64,000 bases of DNA, from contig NZ_CP151726.1 in the NCBI RefSeq assembly GCF_038443385.1, positions 868,001-932,000 of the forward strand. Reading direction: 5' to 3'. The notes under the pieces are model-generated. The model was not told the DNA's origin. It saw only the letters and a program-made list of their open reading frames with translations, and searched no databases. A program made the translations under genes and the position numbers. This document shows positions 29,515-38,333 of the stretch, in pieces. The DNA is from Stieleria varia. Lineage in GTDB: Bacteria > Planctomycetota > Planctomycetia > Pirellulales > Pirellulaceae. Within the stretch, counting starts at the first letter, position 1. Each line of letters opens with the position of its first letter.

Positions 29515-31983
29515 ATGAAGCTTCCCTTTAAGATACCGGTCGTCGCAAACATCAGCCTCAGCTTGGTGGGGTTGCTGGCGAGCGTGTTGACGGTCGTGAC
29601 GTTTGTGGGAATCATGCCTGACTCGAACGAGCAGGCATTAAAACGACGCAAAGAACTGTGTGAGTCTTCGGCGATCGGGTTTTCCCTGATGGCGGACCGC
29701 ATAGACCGGCGGACGATGCAGAAGTATCTGGACGCATTTGCCAGTCGCTGCAGCGACCTCGCATCACTGGGGGTCCGCCGGGATGATGGAACCTTAATCG
29801 TCGAAGTCGGCGATCATGCGAGGGAGTGGGCCAAGAGTGCTGAGACGGATTCGCAGATTTGGGTACGGCTGTACTCCCAAGGTGAGCCATGGGGAAATCT
29901 TGAGGCTGCGTTTGATCCCGTCGCCGACTCTGGATGGCTGACCAGCGATCCCGAAATGGACCAACTCCTGTTTGTTTCCGGAATCTGTTTTGTCATCTAC
30001 TTCTTTTATTTGCGAATCGTACTCAAACAGCTCAATCCGGCGAATGTGATTCCGGCTCGTGTGCGCGAAGCCTTGGACACGCTTGCCGAAGGCCTGTTGA
30101 TCATGGATCGCAGCGATTGCATCGTGCTCGCCAATCGCGCTTTTGAAAACGCGACGGGAACTTGTTCGGATCGATTGATCGGGACCTCCATCTCGACGTT
30201 CAAGTTTGTCAGTGCGGACGAGGTGCAGGAGAGTGCGAATCCGTGGAAGGACGCATTGAAGAGTGATGCGTCGGTGACAGGTCGATTGCTCGGATACGAA
30301 ACTGATGGAAATGAAACCCGCATCTTTTCGGTGAGTTCATCGCCTATCAAGGATGACTCAGGAAAGCCGAGAGGGACGCTGACGACTTTTGAGGACGTCA
30401 CGCATTTGGAAAAGAAGAAGCGTGAACTGACCACGATGGTTGAATGCCTTCAAGAATCCAGTATCGCCATCAAACAGCAGAACTGTGAGTTGGAGCATCT
30501 TGCAACACGGGACCCATTGACGGGTTGCTTGAATCGGCGGTCATTCTTTGAGCGGTTCGACAGCGAGTGGAAAACCGCCAATCGATACGAGAACCCGTTG
30601 TGCGCGATGATGGTGGATATCGACTTCTTTAAATCGATCAATGACACCTATGGCCACAGCATGGGAGACGAGGTCCTCCGTCAGGTCGCCGCAACCCTGA
30701 TGGACACGGCACGAGAGTCGGACATCGTATCCCGTTACGGTGGTGAAGAGTTTTCGGTGCTGTTGCCGATGACAACGATCGATGACGCAGCTGTACTGGC
30801 AGAACGCATTCGCAGCAAAGTAGAAGCGTTGCGTTTTCCTGGGTTCTCGATCACCACGAGTGTCGGTGTTTCCACACGCACCGAAGCCACGCTTGAACCG
30901 CAGGATCTGCTCGATCAAGCAGACAAGTGCCTGTACGCTGCGAAACGTGGTGGCCGAAATCAAGTTGTCCGCTGGGACGAAGTTCCTGAGGACATGGTGG
31001 TTGATGAATCCAAGATCAGTCGAGTCAAAGAAGAGCAAACCGATGCATCTTCGGTGCCTTATCATGCCGTCACGGCGCTGATCTCTGCGCTTGCCTATCG
31101 GGATCAAAGCACTGCGACACACGGACGCCGGGTTGCCGATTTATGTGTCGCAACCGCAGAGGGACTGCTGTCGCTCAAGGATTGCTACACATTGGAGGTA
31201 GCCGCGCTGCTACACGACATCGGGAAAATCGGTGTTCCCGATCACATCCTCCTCAAGCCGGGTCCGTTGACGCAAGATGAGTGGGATGTCATGCGTCGCA
31301 ATGACACGATCGGAAAAGAGATCATTCGTGCGTCGTTCGGCCTGCCTTCACTGACAGAGATCGTCGAGCATTATCAGCGACATTACGACGGCGGCCCAAG
31401 TCAGGACGGATTGGCCGGGAATTCGATCCCGTTGGGAGCAAGGATTTTGGCGATCGCCGACGCGTACGACGCGATGATCAGCGATCAGGTCTTTCGTAAG
31501 GGACGTTCCAAACGCGAAGCCGCGATGGAGTTGCGGCGTTGTGCCGGTACTCAGTTTGATCCGGAGTTGGTCGAGCGATTCATCGCAACGATCAGTGACA
31601 AAAACCGTATGCGGCAACTGGACTCCGACCAGGTCTCCACCGACACGGCATTGGTCATCGGCCTGCAGATCGAGCGTTTAGCTGAGGCTCTCGATGACCA
31701 CGATTATGATTCCCTTGATGCGATGTCTACCCGACTGCAAATGACGGCAGAGAAGTATGGCGCCCAGCGGATCAGCAGCAAAGCGAGCGAGCTGAAGAGA
31801 GTGTTGGACAGTGACCGAGATCACCAGTCGATCACTCAAATCGCGAGTGAAATGTTGGATCTGTGTCGATTCACGCAGCACTCTTTCGTCGATGCCGTCT
31901 CTCGGGAACGGCAGTCAAGCGACGAGAAGCCTCGGCAAGCATCATCACTTCATGATCGCGGCGTGACAAGCAATCCACTTTGA
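29515..31983 (+). CDS. Membrane PAS-GGDEF-HD(GYP-like) signalling protein
   Basis: 822 residues. A first membrane span near residues 8-34 and a second near 145-165 enclose a periplasmic sensor region. Then come a PAS domain (about 180-300), a short coiled coil and a GGDEF domain with active-site GGEEF at 409-413. An RESD inhibitory-site motif lies five residues before it, so diguanylate cyclase activity and product feedback are likely. The following HD domain has LLHDIGKIGVPD (His at 567), but the GYP loop reads YDGGPSQDG, so phosphodiesterase activity is doubtful. The last roughly 120 residues resemble an Hpt helical bundle without an obvious phospho-His. It starts 86 bases after the giant gene and may be co-transcribed with it. 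It overlaps the convergent gene at its 3' end by 39 bases. Confidence 0.9.
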   Translation: MKLPFKIPVVANISLSLVGLLASVLTVVTFVGIMPDSNEQALKRRKELCESSAIGFSLMADRIDRRTMQKYLDAFASRCSDLASLGVRRDDGTLIVEVGDHAREWAKSAETDSQIWVRLYSQGEPWGNLEAAFDPVADSGWLTSDPEMDQLLFVSGICFVIYFFYLRIVLKQLNPANVIPARVREALDTLAEGLLIMDRSDCIVLANRAFENATGTCSDRLIGTSISTFKFVSADEVQESANPWKDALKSDASVTGRLLGYETDGNETRIFSVSSSPIKDDSGKPRGTLTTFEDVTHLEKKKRELTTMVECLQESSIAIKQQNCELEHLATRDPLTGCLNRRSFFERFDSEWKTANRYENPLCAMMVDIDFFKSINDTYGHSMGDEVLRQVAATLMDTARESDIVSRYGGEEFSVLLPMTTIDDAAVLAERIRSKVEALRFPGFSITTSVGVSTRTEATLEPQDLLDQADKCLYAAKRGGRNQVVRWDEVPEDMVVDESKISRVKEEQTDASSVPYHAVTALISALAYRDQSTATHGRRVADLCVATAEGLLSLKDCYTLEVAALLHDIGKIGVPDHILLKPGPLTQDEWDVMRRNDTIGKEIIRASFGLPSLTEIVEHYQRHYDGGPSQDGLAGNSIPLGARILAIADAYDAMISDQVFRKGRSKREAAMELRRCAGTQFDPELVERFIATISDKNRMRQLDSDQVSTDTALVIGLQIERLAEALDDHDYDSLDAMSTRLQMTAEKYGAQRISSKASELKRVLDSDRDHQSITQIASEMLDLCRFTQHSFVDAVSRERQSSDEKPRQASSLHDRGVTSNPL

Positions 31984-32703
31984 ACTGGCTGCAGTGATTT
32001 GATTCAGACCGAATTGATCGATCACCGTAAACTCTTTTGCGAAATCGGATGAATCCAGCTCGTAGACGACGAAACCGTCCGACTCATGGGATGGCTTGAC
32101 GGATTCATCGTGATGCCACTGGTTAGATGGCACGCAAATGAAGATGGGCTTGCCGACTTTGCGGCTTGATTTCTCTTCGGGAGTGATCAGAGAGACCACC
32201 AAATCGACCTGGGGACCCTCCACAACTTCATAGGCCGTGTAGTGATCTAGTCCGGCGGGAATTTCGTCAGGCGTTCCGGTGGTCAGCCATTGTGAGGGAA
32301 TCAATTGATAGGCTGCCGGACCTAATTTGAGCGTTTGGTTTTCGCTGCCTCGCACCCTGTCTAAAATAGTGACTTCTCGAATGCTTGGCACACGGGGCGG
32401 ATTGTTTTTTTCGATGGAGTACCAGTTGAGATAGGCGTAAGGCGACCTTGCTATTTTGTTCATGCAGCCAACGCTGCGGGAGAAGTGTGTTGGTCCTGTT
32501 AGGTTCGATTCTGTTCTTGACGCGTCCAAACTCGTCTTCACATCCACGGAGTGTTCCACTAGACGACCTGGCTTCACTTGCAGGACCTCCATGAACTCCA
32601 CCGGCGAATGTGCAAACGCTACGCCGGCACCAATGAGTGCCGCGAGGGGTAAGATACGAATGATCGTCTGGAGTGGATGGAGGCGAACGCTGGAGTAAAA
32701 CAT
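31945..32703 (-). CDS. Secreted hypothetical protein
   Basis: 252 residues with a Sec signal peptide (hydrophobic IIRILPLAALIGAGVAFA after a basic start) and no further membrane span. No catalytic motif was recognised. The mature part contains an N-terminal segment with one Cys (SVGCMNKIAR) and mixed beta-type sequence ending in FTVIDQFGLNQI and SSKWIACHAAIMK. The last phrase pattern (CVPSNQWHH, QFG) is reminiscent of planctomycete secreted proteins of unknown function, possibly DUF7450-like; this is from memory. The stop lies inside the end of the convergent GGDEF gene. It is separated from the fasciclin gene upstream by that gene's terminator, so it probably has its own promoter. Confidence 0.7.
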   Translation of the reverse strand: MFYSSVRLHPLQTIIRILPLAALIGAGVAFAHSPVEFMEVLQVKPGRLVEHSVDVKTSLDASRTESNLTGPTHFSRSVGCMNKIARSPYAYLNWYSIEKNNPPRVPSIREVTILDRVRGSENQTLKLGPAAYQLIPSQWLTTGTPDEIPAGLDHYTAYEVVEGPQVDLVVSLITPEEKSSRKVGKPIFICVPSNQWHHDESVKPSHESDGFVVYELDSSDFAKEFTVIDQFGLNQITAASSKWIACHAAIMK

Positions 32704-32839
32704 CTCTGGAATCCTAGTGGTCCGTTGCAGCTAAGTTTTAGAGTTGACCCCGTTTCCGATCAAACGAGCCGCCCGAACATTAAGTTGTAACGGACCACAA
32801 GAAGATTCGGACTTCATTAACTATGAATTCAGCAGTCAG

Positions 32840-32870
32840 AAAAAAACGCCGACCACAGCGTGGCCGGCGT
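32840..32870 (-). terminator. Rho-independent terminator after the fasciclin gene
   Basis: Read on the minus strand, a 10-bp stem (acgccggcca / tggtcggcgt, one G-U pair) with a 5-base loop is followed by seven T residues. It starts 38 bases after the fasciclin stop codon, the normal position for an intrinsic terminator. Confidence 0.9.
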
Positions 32871-32908
32871 CATACGAGATGTGGCATTCAACGAGAACGC
32901 CTCCGTGA

Positions 32909-33406
32909 TCACTCCTTGGGCAGGATGACCGTGTCGATGACATGAATGACGCCGTTGGAAGACTTGATATCGGTCTTGACGACTTTGGCTTTGTCCACCA
33001 TCACGGTGCCGTCCTTGACTTGGATCTTTACCATCGATCCCTGCAGGGTCTTTGCTTCTTCCAACTTGACCACATCCTTTGCCATCACGGAGCCAGAGAC
33101 CACGTGATACTTCAGGATTGCGACGAGCTTTTCCTTGTTCTCGGGCTTCAGCAAAGTTTCGACGGTGCCTTCGGGCAGCTTTGCGAACGCTTCATTGGTA
33201 GGTGCAAACACGGTGAAGGGACCTTCACCCGAAAGCGCTTCTGCAAGACCGGCTGCTTTGACGGCCGCGACGAGAGTTGAGAAATCCTTGTTTGCTGCTG
33301 CGTTTTCAACAACGGTCTTGTCACAAGTTCCGCAGTCGGCACTGACCGATTGGGCGGTGACAGTAACGGCAAAAACAGCAACAGCTAGAGTTAACATAGT
33401 CTTCAT
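32909..33406 (-). CDS. Secreted fasciclin (FAS1) domain protein
   Basis: 165 residues from the ATG at 33406, which is preceded by ggaaagg about 6 bases upstream; an upstream in-frame ATG at 33424 is less likely. A signal peptide ([23 protein letters not shown]) precedes a small CGTC pair and one FAS1 domain. Its H1 motif is [17 protein letters not shown] and its H2-like end is [15 protein letters not shown], with the conserved YHVVSG between them. Single-FAS1 secreted proteins are common in bacteria and are thought to act in adhesion or matrix contacts. The strong ribosome-binding site and clean terminator suggest a well expressed single gene. Confidence 0.95.
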   Translation of the reverse strand: MKTMLTLAVAVFAVTVTAQSVSADCGTCDKTVVENAAANKDFSTLVAAVKAAGLAEALSGEGPFTVFAPTNEAFAKLPEGTVETLLKPENKEKLVAILKYHVVSGSVMAKDVVKLEEAKTLQGSMVKIQVKDGTVMVDKAKVVKTDIKSSNGVIHVIDTVILPKE

Positions 33407-33630
33407 GTTGGACCTTTCCATCAAATGGAGGGTTGGAGAGAAAGAGGTGACGGAATTGCAGGGAAGCGAATCCGTCTGAGTTGTGTTCGGAACTTGGATC
33501 GATCGATCGGTGAGGCACTATTGCGGGCAGCGACATGCTGACAAGTGCCAGAGCAAGTGGAACTCAAAGATTTTTTGAGAATTCAGAATCACACCATTTG
33601 GGGAAGTCGTAACACAACCGTTAACGACTG

Positions 33631-34908
33631 TTACTGATCGCTTTGCCGGCTAGAGAGCCGATTCTGTCGTTTGCCCAGACGGTAGGCTGCGAAGGTCCAG
33701 ACGAGGACGATGGGCAGCGTCCAGAGATTGATCGTTGTTGAGGCGATGTGGGCGATGTTTCGCAGGGAGCCGAAGATTTGCCCTGCCAGCGCATCGCCAC
33801 CGCGGAGCACGACGGTGTCGATGAAGCTTTTGGATTTGTACTTGTCTTCGCGGCTGACCACTGTAAAGAGGACTTCACGCGCGGGTACGGTGATGCCATA
33901 GCCGATGGAGCGTGCGGCGACCATGGCGATCACAAGAACAGTGAGCGAACTGGTTACGGCAAGTCCGGCAAATGACAAGAAGTAGACAAGTGGCAGGATC
34001 ATCAGTGAAACACTCACACCGAATCGCCGCAACAGGGTTCCAGAGAGAAGCAACTGGAACACCAGCGTGAGCGACTGAGTTGCAAAGTCGATGTAGGCAA
34101 AGAGCTGAGTCTTTTCTTGATCGTCGACCACTGCGTGTTTCACGATCTCGGCTTGTTGGAAATAGAGTTGAGTCCCGGCGGCTTGCACGAAGAACAGAAA
34201 CAAGCATATCGACGCAAGGTAGGAAGATCCCAGCACTCGTGTGATGCCATCGAGCAGTCCACCGGTGGTTGGGATGTGTTGTTCGTCGGCTCGGTCGAGC
34301 TCAACATCGCTTTCGTCTGCTGGCGTTTGATTCCTTGCGTTTCGTTCCAGTCTCCATGCGCACCAAAGTCCTAGTTGGAGTGTGGCAATCGGCAGCAATA
34401 GCAACGTCGACGTGGAAACTCGCGTCGCGATTTGACTGGTTAGCAGAGAACCGGTGATGGCACCGGTCGTTCCGCCTGCGGCGATCCGACCGAACAGTCG
34501 TTTACCTTGTTCACTGGAGAGCAAGTCTGCCATCACGGACCAGAACACGCTGGTGGCAAAAAGGGCGAAGACATTGACCCAGACAAACAGCGTGCGCGCC
34601 GTCCAAACACGAACGGTTTCCGATCCAAAGCTGAGGGTCAGGCTGAAAAGCAACAGGCAAACGCAGAAGAAATGAAAGACGATTCGGACGAGCCAGCGTC
34701 TGGGCAAGCGATTGACCAGCATGGAGTAGCTCGGGACCGCCAGCAACATGACCGCAAAGGTGACCAGCATCAGACCCTGGAGTTGCTTGATCCCTCCGAT
34801 CGCGCCCATGGTTTCGCGGATCGGGCGAATGATGGAATAGCTCAGCAGGACAAAGAAGAACCAGGCAGCGGCCCAGCGAACCATTCGCCCCTCAGAAACC
34901 AAAGTCAT
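33631..34908 (-). CDS. MFS-type permease, NTP/NDP-exchange (ATP:ADP translocase-like) family
   Basis: About 425 residues from the ATG at 34908. A TTG at 34986 would add 26 residues beginning MAKTNPYQPS and is a credible alternative because it starts just after purU ends at 35019. Eleven to twelve hydrophobic segments are visible. The loop SYSIIRPIRETMGAIGG and the segment MADLLSSEQGKRLFGRIAAGGTTGAITGS match bacterial nucleotide-exchange-like MFS proteins, and MFS and ATP:ADP antiporter profiles overlap here. A short acidic cytoplasmic loop (PADESDVELDRADEQ) separates the halves. It follows purU on the same strand and may be co-transcribed. The substrate cannot be told from sequence. Confidence 0.8.
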   Translation of the reverse strand: MTLVSEGRMVRWAAAWFFFVLLSYSIIRPIRETMGAIGGIKQLQGLMLVTFAVMLLAVPSYSMLVNRLPRRWLVRIVFHFFCVCLLLFSLTLSFGSETVRVWTARTLFVWVNVFALFATSVFWSVMADLLSSEQGKRLFGRIAAGGTTGAITGSLLTSQIATRVSTSTLLLLPIATLQLGLWCAWRLERNARNQTPADESDVELDRADEQHIPTTGGLLDGITRVLGSSYLASICLFLFFVQAAGTQLYFQQAEIVKHAVVDDQEKTQLFAYIDFATQSLTLVFQLLLSGTLLRRFGVSVSLMILPLVYFLSFAGLAVTSSLTVLVIAMVAARSIGYGITVPAREVLFTVVSREDKYKSKSFIDTVVLRGGDALAGQIFGSLRNIAHIASTTINLWTLPIVLVWTFAAYRLGKRQNRLSSRQSDQ

Positions 34909-35018
34909 AGGAACAGGACTTTGTGGAGCGTTGGTGAACGATTCCTCCGGCAAGTCCGTGCTCGGCTGGTAGGGGTTGGTTTTGGCCAAAGCGGCGTGCC
35001 CAAATGAACGCGGTCCGA

Positions 35019-35870
35019 CTAGGATCGAGCGGTGACGCGGTGGAAATGGAGCTGAACCTCTCGATCGACCACGCGTCGGACGCCTTCGAGTAGACAAGCC
35101 GGTTCGTTCTCACGTTCGCCCTGCACGATAATGTCCTCCAACGGCGTGCCCGGGTCAACGGAGAAGGTGCGTTGGTTGATCGTTTGATTGCCGGCGTCGA
35201 GTTCGGGGATGATGAAATGGCAAGTGGCCCCATACGTCAGCATGCGGGCGCGGTGGGCGTCGTGATAGGGGCGGAAGCCAGGGAAGCCGGGCAGCAGTCC
35301 GTGATGAAGGTTGATGATCCGACCGCCGGCGAACTGCCAGCATGTGCTGGCCGGCAGGACTCGCATGTAGCGGGCCAAGATGACGTAATCGACGTCGTAC
35401 TCGTCGAGTACACGAACCATCTCGTCGTCGTCGGTTTGTCCGCTGTCATCTCCCACACGATGAAACGGAACGTCGAACTCCTCGGCAAGCTTGGCGAGTT
35501 TCTTGCGGTTGGAAATGATCACCGATGCCGTTGCATTCAATTGGCCGTCCCGAATCGCCTCCAGGATGATGCGTGGCGTGTGCTCGACGAAGGTGCAGCA
35601 GATTGCCAGTTTGGGGCGTGGGCGGGCGTCGCTGCTCCACACTCGAATGGCCAGTCCCGTGTGATCGCCGATCTGACGCATCGCCTTGTGTAGGAGGTCG
35701 AGTTGGTCGTCGGCGATTTGAATGCGACAGAGCATCGCAAAGATTTGTTCTTCGTCGTGGTCATACATTTGAATCTCGGCGATGCGGGCTCCCTGACCGG
35801 TCACGAAGTGAATGATCGGATCGGCCAAACCGACGTTGTCCGGCCCCAGAGCGGTGATGACGACTTCCAT
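35019..35870 (-). CDS. purU: Formyltetrahydrofolate deformylase
   Basis: 283 residues. The N-terminal ACT regulatory domain (MEVVITALGPDNVGLADPI, about 1-80) is followed by a formyltransferase-fold hydrolase. The catalytic trio is visible: Asn and His in INLHHGLLPGF and Asp in IIPELDAGNQTI. The family converts 10-formyl-THF to THF and formate, balancing one-carbon pools for purine and glycine metabolism. Length matches the family (about 280-290). The gene runs towards the MFS permease on the same strand and is divergent from the YkgJ-like gene. Confident assignment; the HHGLLPGFPGFRPYHDAH stretch is slightly divergent from the usual PurU sequence. Confidence 0.88.
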   Translation of the reverse strand: MEVVITALGPDNVGLADPIIHFVTGQGARIAEIQMYDHDEEQIFAMLCRIQIADDQLDLLHKAMRQIGDHTGLAIRVWSSDARPRPKLAICCTFVEHTPRIILEAIRDGQLNATASVIISNRKKLAKLAEEFDVPFHRVGDDSGQTDDDEMVRVLDEYDVDYVILARYMRVLPASTCWQFAGGRIINLHHGLLPGFPGFRPYHDAHRARMLTYGATCHFIIPELDAGNQTINQRTFSVDPGTPLEDIIVQGERENEPACLLEGVRRVVDREVQLHFHRVTARS

Positions 35871-36072
35871 TGGGTTTCCTGATGAGTGGTGCGTGCTTGC
35901 CGAGCGAGAAAATCAGTCCCCTACGCTGGGATAGCTGAAAAACGTACGCTAATCGATCAACCTGAGCGAGCCTGGGCTGGCTAAATTCTGTTCTCGAAAG
36001 GACGAGTTATTGCCCGGGCGCCGTTTTTTGCGTGTCGGGAGACGATCCGTGCCCAGCCAGAACTCCAGTAAC

Positions 36073-36543
36073 ATGAACCGGTCCAACATTGCCCCGCCGA
36101 TTCGACGAAGCCGAGCCCAGTACCCCAAGTCGGCCAACCTGTGTGAACATTGCACCGCGAAGTGCTGTCGCTATTTCGCTTTGCCGATCGACGAACCGTG
36201 CAGCCGCAAGGATTATGACTACATGCGGTGGTACCTGCTGCACGAGGGAGCATCGATTTTTGTCGAGGGCGACCAGTGGTATTTATTGGTGCACGCCGTC
36301 TGTAAGCATCTGCAGGAGGACCATCGATGTGGAATCTATGAAACCCGACCTGAAATCTGTCGCGAATACACGACCGATGAATGTGAATTCGACGACGACT
36401 ATTGTTACGAACTCTATTTCGAGACCCCCGAGCAAGTCGACGAGTACGCCGACGCGATCTACGGGCCTCAGTTTCCGGACTTGAAGTCCGACGACCGTGA
36501 TTCCCTCCGCAGCCGCAAACCGAACTCCCTGCCGATCCTCTGA
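36073..36543 (+). CDS. YkgJ-family cysteine-cluster protein
   Basis: 156 residues from the ATG at 36073; an in-frame TTG at 36010 would lengthen it. The conserved cluster is visible: CEHCTAKCC near the N-terminus, then AVCKHL, HRCGIYETRPEICREY and two later Cys residues. These Cys patterns define the YkgJ/UPF0153 group, predicted to bind a zinc or iron-sulfur centre. The acidic C-terminal half (TDECEFDDDYCYELYFETPEQ) is typical of planctomycete versions. It ends 8 bases before hisS, so the two are probably co-transcribed. The biochemical role is unknown. Confidence 0.88.
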   Translation: MNRSNIAPPIRRSRAQYPKSANLCEHCTAKCCRYFALPIDEPCSRKDYDYMRWYLLHEGASIFVEGDQWYLLVHAVCKHLQEDHRCGIYETRPEICREYTTDECEFDDDYCYELYFETPEQVDEYADAIYGPQFPDLKSDDRDSLRSRKPNSLPIL

Positions 36544-36551
36544 AACACCCG

Positions 36552-37877
36552 ATGACTCTGATCAAACCACGCACGCTGAGCGGTTTTCGTGATTATTTGC
36601 CCGCCGCGATGATTCCTCGTGAGCGGCTGATGCAGACCGCCCGAGAGGTTTTTCGCTCTTTCGGATTTGCTCCGATCGACACGCCGACGTTGGAGTATCT
36701 GGAGATCCTGACCGGTAAGGGGAGCGACGAGACGGACCGTCAGATCTATCGGTTTGAGGACAATGGTGGTCGCGAGGTCGCCATGCGGTTTGACCTCACG
36801 GTGCCCCTGGCTCGCTTTGCCGCCCAACACATCAGCACCCTGGGGACCCCCTTTAAACGCTATCACATCGCCCCGGTGTGGCGTGGAGAACGCCCACAGG
36901 CGGGTCGGTACCGCGAGTTCGTCCAGTGTGATTTCGACACCATCGGAACCACCAACGTGATGGCGGACATTGAAACGGTTGCCGTGATCAATCGGTTGCT
37001 GGAGACCATCGGGCTGGACCGCTTCACGATTTGTATCAACAACCGTGCGGTGCTCAGCGAATTGCTGCGGCACCTGCAATTGCAAGACAAGTCCGTCGAG
37101 TTGCTACGTTGCCTGGACAAGCTGGCCAAAATCGGTCGCGATCAGGTCGCCGCAGAAATGTGCCAAGTGGCAGCGATCAGTGAGGATCAAGCAAACCAAG
37201 TGCTGCAGCTCGCCGAGCTGGACGGCCCGGCCAACGAGATCTTTGAACGTTTGCCTGAGATCACGGGCGGCGGTGACGAGGCGCTCGCCGCAATCCAACG
37301 ATTGCGAGATGTGTATGACGGTGCCCTGGCGTCAGGTGTCCCAAATCGCAGGATCAAGATCGACGTGTCGATCGCCCGCGGCCTGGATTACTACACGGGG
37401 ATGATTTTTGAGACGACGCTCAACGATCTGCCGTCGATCGGCAGCATCTGCAGCGGCGGACGCTACGATAACTTGGCTGGCCTGTACACCAAGCAGCATT
37501 TGCCCGGCATCGGTGCTTCGTTGGGATTGGATCGACTGCTCGCCGCGATGGAACAATTGGAGATGTTGCCCAAGATCACGACGCCCGCCGTGGCCTTCGT
37601 CGCTTACTTTGACGAAGCTCACCGGAGCGACTATTTGCGTTTGGCCGCGAATCTACGCTCCGGTGGAATCGCTACGGAAGTCTATCCGGATCCGAAAAAA
37701 CTTGGTCTGCAATTGAAGTACGCTGACGCACACGGGTTCCGCTTCGCTTTGATTGCGGGAGAAAGCGAATGGCAGGCCGGCAAGGTGCAGGTGAAAACGC
37801 TGGCGACCAAGGAGTCCATCGACGTGGACTACTCGCACGAGGATCCAGGTGCGTTGATCGCGATCTTGACGCAGTAA
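36552..37877 (+). CDS. hisS: Histidyl-tRNA synthetase
   Basis: 441 residues, normal for the bacterial enzyme, which charges tRNA-His. Class II motifs are present: motif 2 RYHIAPVWRGERPQAGRYREF, the histidine-binding loops RGLDYYTGMIFE and SGGRYDNLAGLY, and motif 3 GIGASLGLDRLLAAME. The C-terminal anticodon-binding domain occupies about 345-441 (VAFVAYFDEAHRSDYLRLAANL). The ATG at 36552 follows the YkgJ-like stop by 8 bases. No attenuator or T-box was seen upstream. Confidence 0.98.
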   Translation: MTLIKPRTLSGFRDYLPAAMIPRERLMQTAREVFRSFGFAPIDTPTLEYLEILTGKGSDETDRQIYRFEDNGGREVAMRFDLTVPLARFAAQHISTLGTPFKRYHIAPVWRGERPQAGRYREFVQCDFDTIGTTNVMADIETVAVINRLLETIGLDRFTICINNRAVLSELLRHLQLQDKSVELLRCLDKLAKIGRDQVAAEMCQVAAISEDQANQVLQLAELDGPANEIFERLPEITGGGDEALAAIQRLRDVYDGALASGVPNRRIKIDVSIARGLDYYTGMIFETTLNDLPSIGSICSGGRYDNLAGLYTKQHLPGIGASLGLDRLLAAMEQLEMLPKITTPAVAFVAYFDEAHRSDYLRLAANLRSGGIATEVYPDPKKLGLQLKYADAHGFRFALIAGESEWQAGKVQVKTLATKESIDVDYSHEDPGALIAILTQ

Positions 37878-38037
37878 GTTAGCCGGCTGTTGAGTTAGCG
37901 GGCTGTGATTGAGTGAGCTACGGAGTTCTTGTGAGCCGATGGTGCTAGGCGCGGATGATTCATGCGGATGATTGATTTTAGCGCTAACAGATTCTTGACA
38001 ATGAGTTGTGACATCGTTGGGAAATGCAGATTGTTTT

Positions 38038-38100
38038 TCATAACCCGACGCGTCAGCGAGGGATTTACCGAGTATCCCTCGCTTACGCGTCGGGTTATGA
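38038..38100. repeat. REP-like palindrome (27-bp arms), family A
   Basis: Left arm 38038-38064 and right arm 38074-38100 are inverted copies matching at 26 of 27 positions around a 9-base loop. The core gacgcgtcagcgaggga recurs in degenerate form at 59121-59165. It lies 160 bases after hisS. There is no T-run, so it is a dispersed palindromic repeat more than a simple terminator. Confidence 0.9.
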
Positions 38101-38110
38101 ATAATCCGCG

Positions 38111-38239
38111 TCTAGCGGGCCGTTGATTTAGTGAGCCGCGACGCGTAAGCGGCCGGGCCTACCGCATTGCCCGGTGCCTTACGGCCCACGGCTCACCCTT
38201 GCGTTCCCAATTTCGATTAAATCAACAGGCCACTAGCGC
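38111..38239. repeat. Composite nested palindrome, possible MITE/REP element
   Basis: Outer arms ctagcgggccgttgattta and taaatcaacaggccactag are inverted copies (16 of 19). They enclose an inner imperfect palindrome 38131-38196 that starts gtgagccg and ends cggctcac. The phrase gttgattta/gttgagtta with neighbouring agcgggc also appears at 37885-37915, suggesting decayed further copies. No open frame lies within it. Confidence 0.7.
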
Positions 38240-38266
38240 CGTCGGCACACAACGTGAAACAGCAAC

Positions 38267-38306
38267 AAAAAAACCCACCGCCGGATTCCGGCGATGGGTT
38301 TTTTTT
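38267..38306. terminator. Bidirectional intrinsic terminator
   Basis: A 12-position stem with one mismatch (acccaccgccgg / ccggcgatgggt) around the loop att is flanked by seven A on the left and eight T on the right, so it can stop transcription both ways. It lies 28 bases after the stop of the minus-strand Cys-rich gene and is the clear terminator for it. Confidence 0.92.
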
Positions 38307-38333
38307 GATCAATCAAAGTGATTTGGAGATCAC

